From: Vampirovibrionales bacterium
Lineage (GTDB): Bacteria; Cyanobacteriota; Vampirovibrionia; Vampirovibrionales; JAGQHJ01
Direction of reading: 5' to 3'
Length of the DNA: 5,623 nucleotides
NCBI GenBank assembly: GCA_025451145.1
Contig: JANWKX010000045.1
Location: 1 to 5,623, forward strand
The position numbers were made by a program, and so were the translations under genes. Shown here piece by piece: positions 5,027 to 5,623 of this stretch (positions are counted from its first letter, which is position 1; the number at the start of each line of letters is the position of its first letter). The notes under the pieces are model-generated. The model was not told where the DNA came from. It did not search any database and worked only from the letters and a program-made list of their open reading frames with translations.

Positions 5027-5458
5027 ATGGATCTTTACGTCGAGGGCCGGGCAACGGCATTGGCTACCCGATTAAAACGACCCTTGTTTCTGGCGCGTAT
5101 TACGGCAGGGTTTCCTTCTCCGGCAGATGATTTCATCGAGGGCCAGATTGATTTAAATACCCATTTGATACAGCATCCGGCAGCGACATTCTTTGTTCGT
5201 GTCACCGGGGATTCCATGACAGGGGCTGGTATCTTTCCAGGGGATTTACTCATTGTGGACCGGGCCCTACCCCCAAGCGACGGATCGGTTATTATCGCGG
5301 TTTTAAACGGCGAATTAACCCTAAAACGCCTGAGAAATCTTGATGGACGTCTCTTTTTGGCGCCGGATAATCCGGCTTACAAGCCAATACCCATCAAGGA
5401 AGCGATGGATTTTTCGGTCTGGGGCGTGGTGGCTTTCAATGTTCATAAGGTCTCCTAG
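5027..5458 (+). CDS. umuD: UmuD, self-cleaving subunit of translesion DNA polymerase V
   Basis: UmuD is a LexA/signal-peptidase-fold (S24) protein. On DNA damage the RecA filament stimulates it to cut itself; the shortened UmuD' dimer joins UmuC to form the error-prone polymerase V. The 143 residues compare with 139 in E. coli. The cleavage region reads ITAGFPSPADD (25-35), with the cut expected between Ala27 and Gly28 (Cys24-Gly25 in E. coli). The catalytic Ser is in VTGDSM (Ser63; Ser60 in E. coli), and the general-base Lys in ELTLKRL (Lys100; Lys97 in E. coli). IDLNTHLIQHPAATFFVRV (41-59), PGDLLIVDRAL and AYKPI complete the family pattern. The N-terminal arm is too short for a DNA-binding domain, which excludes LexA itself. 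ATG 5027 follows AGAGGA (5014-5019) at seven bases. umuC begins five bases after the stop. Two palindromes overlapping the promoter are the likely damage-response operator. Confidence 0.96.
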   Translation: MDLYVEGRATALATRLKRPLFLARITAGFPSPADDFIEGQIDLNTHLIQHPAATFFVRVTGDSMTGAGIFPGDLLIVDRALPPSDGSVIIAVLNGELTLKRLRNLDGRLFLAPDNPAYKPIPIKEAMDFSVWGVVAFNVHKVS

Positions 5459-5463
5459 TCGCT

Positions 5464-5623
5464 ATGGCCCCCATCTTTGCCCTGGTGGACTGTAACAACT
5501 TTTATGTGTCCTGTGAGCGGGTTTTTCAGCCCAGGCTGGAAGGGCGACCTGTTATTGTGTTGTCGAATAATGACGGTTGTATCATTGCTCGTTCCAATGA
5601 GGCAAAAGCCTTGGGGATTAAAA
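5464..5623 (+). CDS. umuC: UmuC, catalytic subunit of DNA polymerase V (partial, N-terminal 53 aa)
   Basis: The gene runs off the right edge. The visible N-terminus begins MAPIFALVDCNNFYVSCERVF and continues through NNDGCIIARSNEAKALGI. This is the Y-family polymerase palm start: Asp9 (Asp6 in E. coli UmuC) is the first metal-binding catalytic Asp, and the F-Y pair (13-14) contains the steric-gate position. The NNDGC-x-I-A-R-S-x-E-A-K motif is characteristic of UmuC rather than DinB, where VxxxNYxAR-type sequences are found. UmuC copies across lesions together with UmuD'. It starts five bases after umuD with only a weak ribosome site (AAGG 5447-5450, 13 bases away). Translation is probably coupled to umuD, which would help keep the subunits in proportion. 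The rest of the palm, the little-finger domain and the C-terminal clamp-binding motif lie outside the window. Confidence 0.95.
   Translation, partial: MAPIFALVDCNNFYVSCERVFQPRLEGRPVIVLSNNDGCIIARSNEAKALGIK

Noticed and set aside
5027..5458. LexA repressor instead of UmuD
   Set aside because: There is no N-terminal winged-helix domain, the length and cleavage region fit UmuD, and umuC follows directly.
1..5623. CRISPR array, insertion sequence, tRNA or prophage attachment site
   Set aside because: I found no regularly spaced repeats, transposase-like frame, terminal inverted repeats with target duplication, or cloverleaf sequence.

Overview
The window looks like ordinary chromosomal DNA of a moderately AT-rich, Shine-Dalgarno-using Gram-negative-type bacterium. 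It holds two housekeeping genes (gatC, pyrG), an SOS-type translesion polymerase operon (umuDC), an RraA/HMG-aldolase-fold gene and several small unrecognised genes. The lineage cannot be fixed from the sequence. The style of the CTP synthase, GatC and the short orphan proteins is compatible with a non-photosynthetic cyanobacterial relative (Vampirovibrionia-like), but this is a weak inference. I see no mobile element, CRISPR array, tRNA or rRNA.

Region 1-1170. The end of a protein resembling the C-terminus of TPR/GT41-like glycosyltransferases (2-142) is followed by a 130-base leader and an unrecognised 228-residue gene (273-959). About 48 bases of that leader (180-227) recur, ungapped in alignment, at 1012-1059 behind the gene. 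The second copy leads into promoter-like elements and then, at about 1090, a long GC-capped hairpin ending in T6 (1091-1166). This is the most unusual part of the window: two similar promoter modules, one facing an orphan gene and one facing a candidate small RNA.

Region 1170-3640. A doubtful minus-strand ORF (1115-1390) and a small basic protein gene (1412-1603) precede a compact gatC-pyrG pair with a 4-base gap. GatC is part of the Glu-tRNA(Gln)/Asp-tRNA(Asn) amidotransferase, and PyrG makes CTP from UTP with glutamine as nitrogen donor.

Region 3640-4766. After an AT-rich spacer with a weak terminator-like hairpin comes an 87-residue protein with one membrane segment (3750-4013). It converges on a minus-strand RraA-family gene (4053-4766), and a perfect 12-bp inverted repeat sits at the junction.

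Region 4767-5623. The divergent 260-bp spacer between the RraA-family gene and umuD contains a cluster of TTCGA/TCGAA half-sites, arranged as two palindromes and abutting a good -10 box of umuD. It is a candidate SOS (LexA-type) operator that does not match the familiar LexA boxes. umuD (complete) and umuC (cut by the window end) form an operon for mutagenic lesion bypass.
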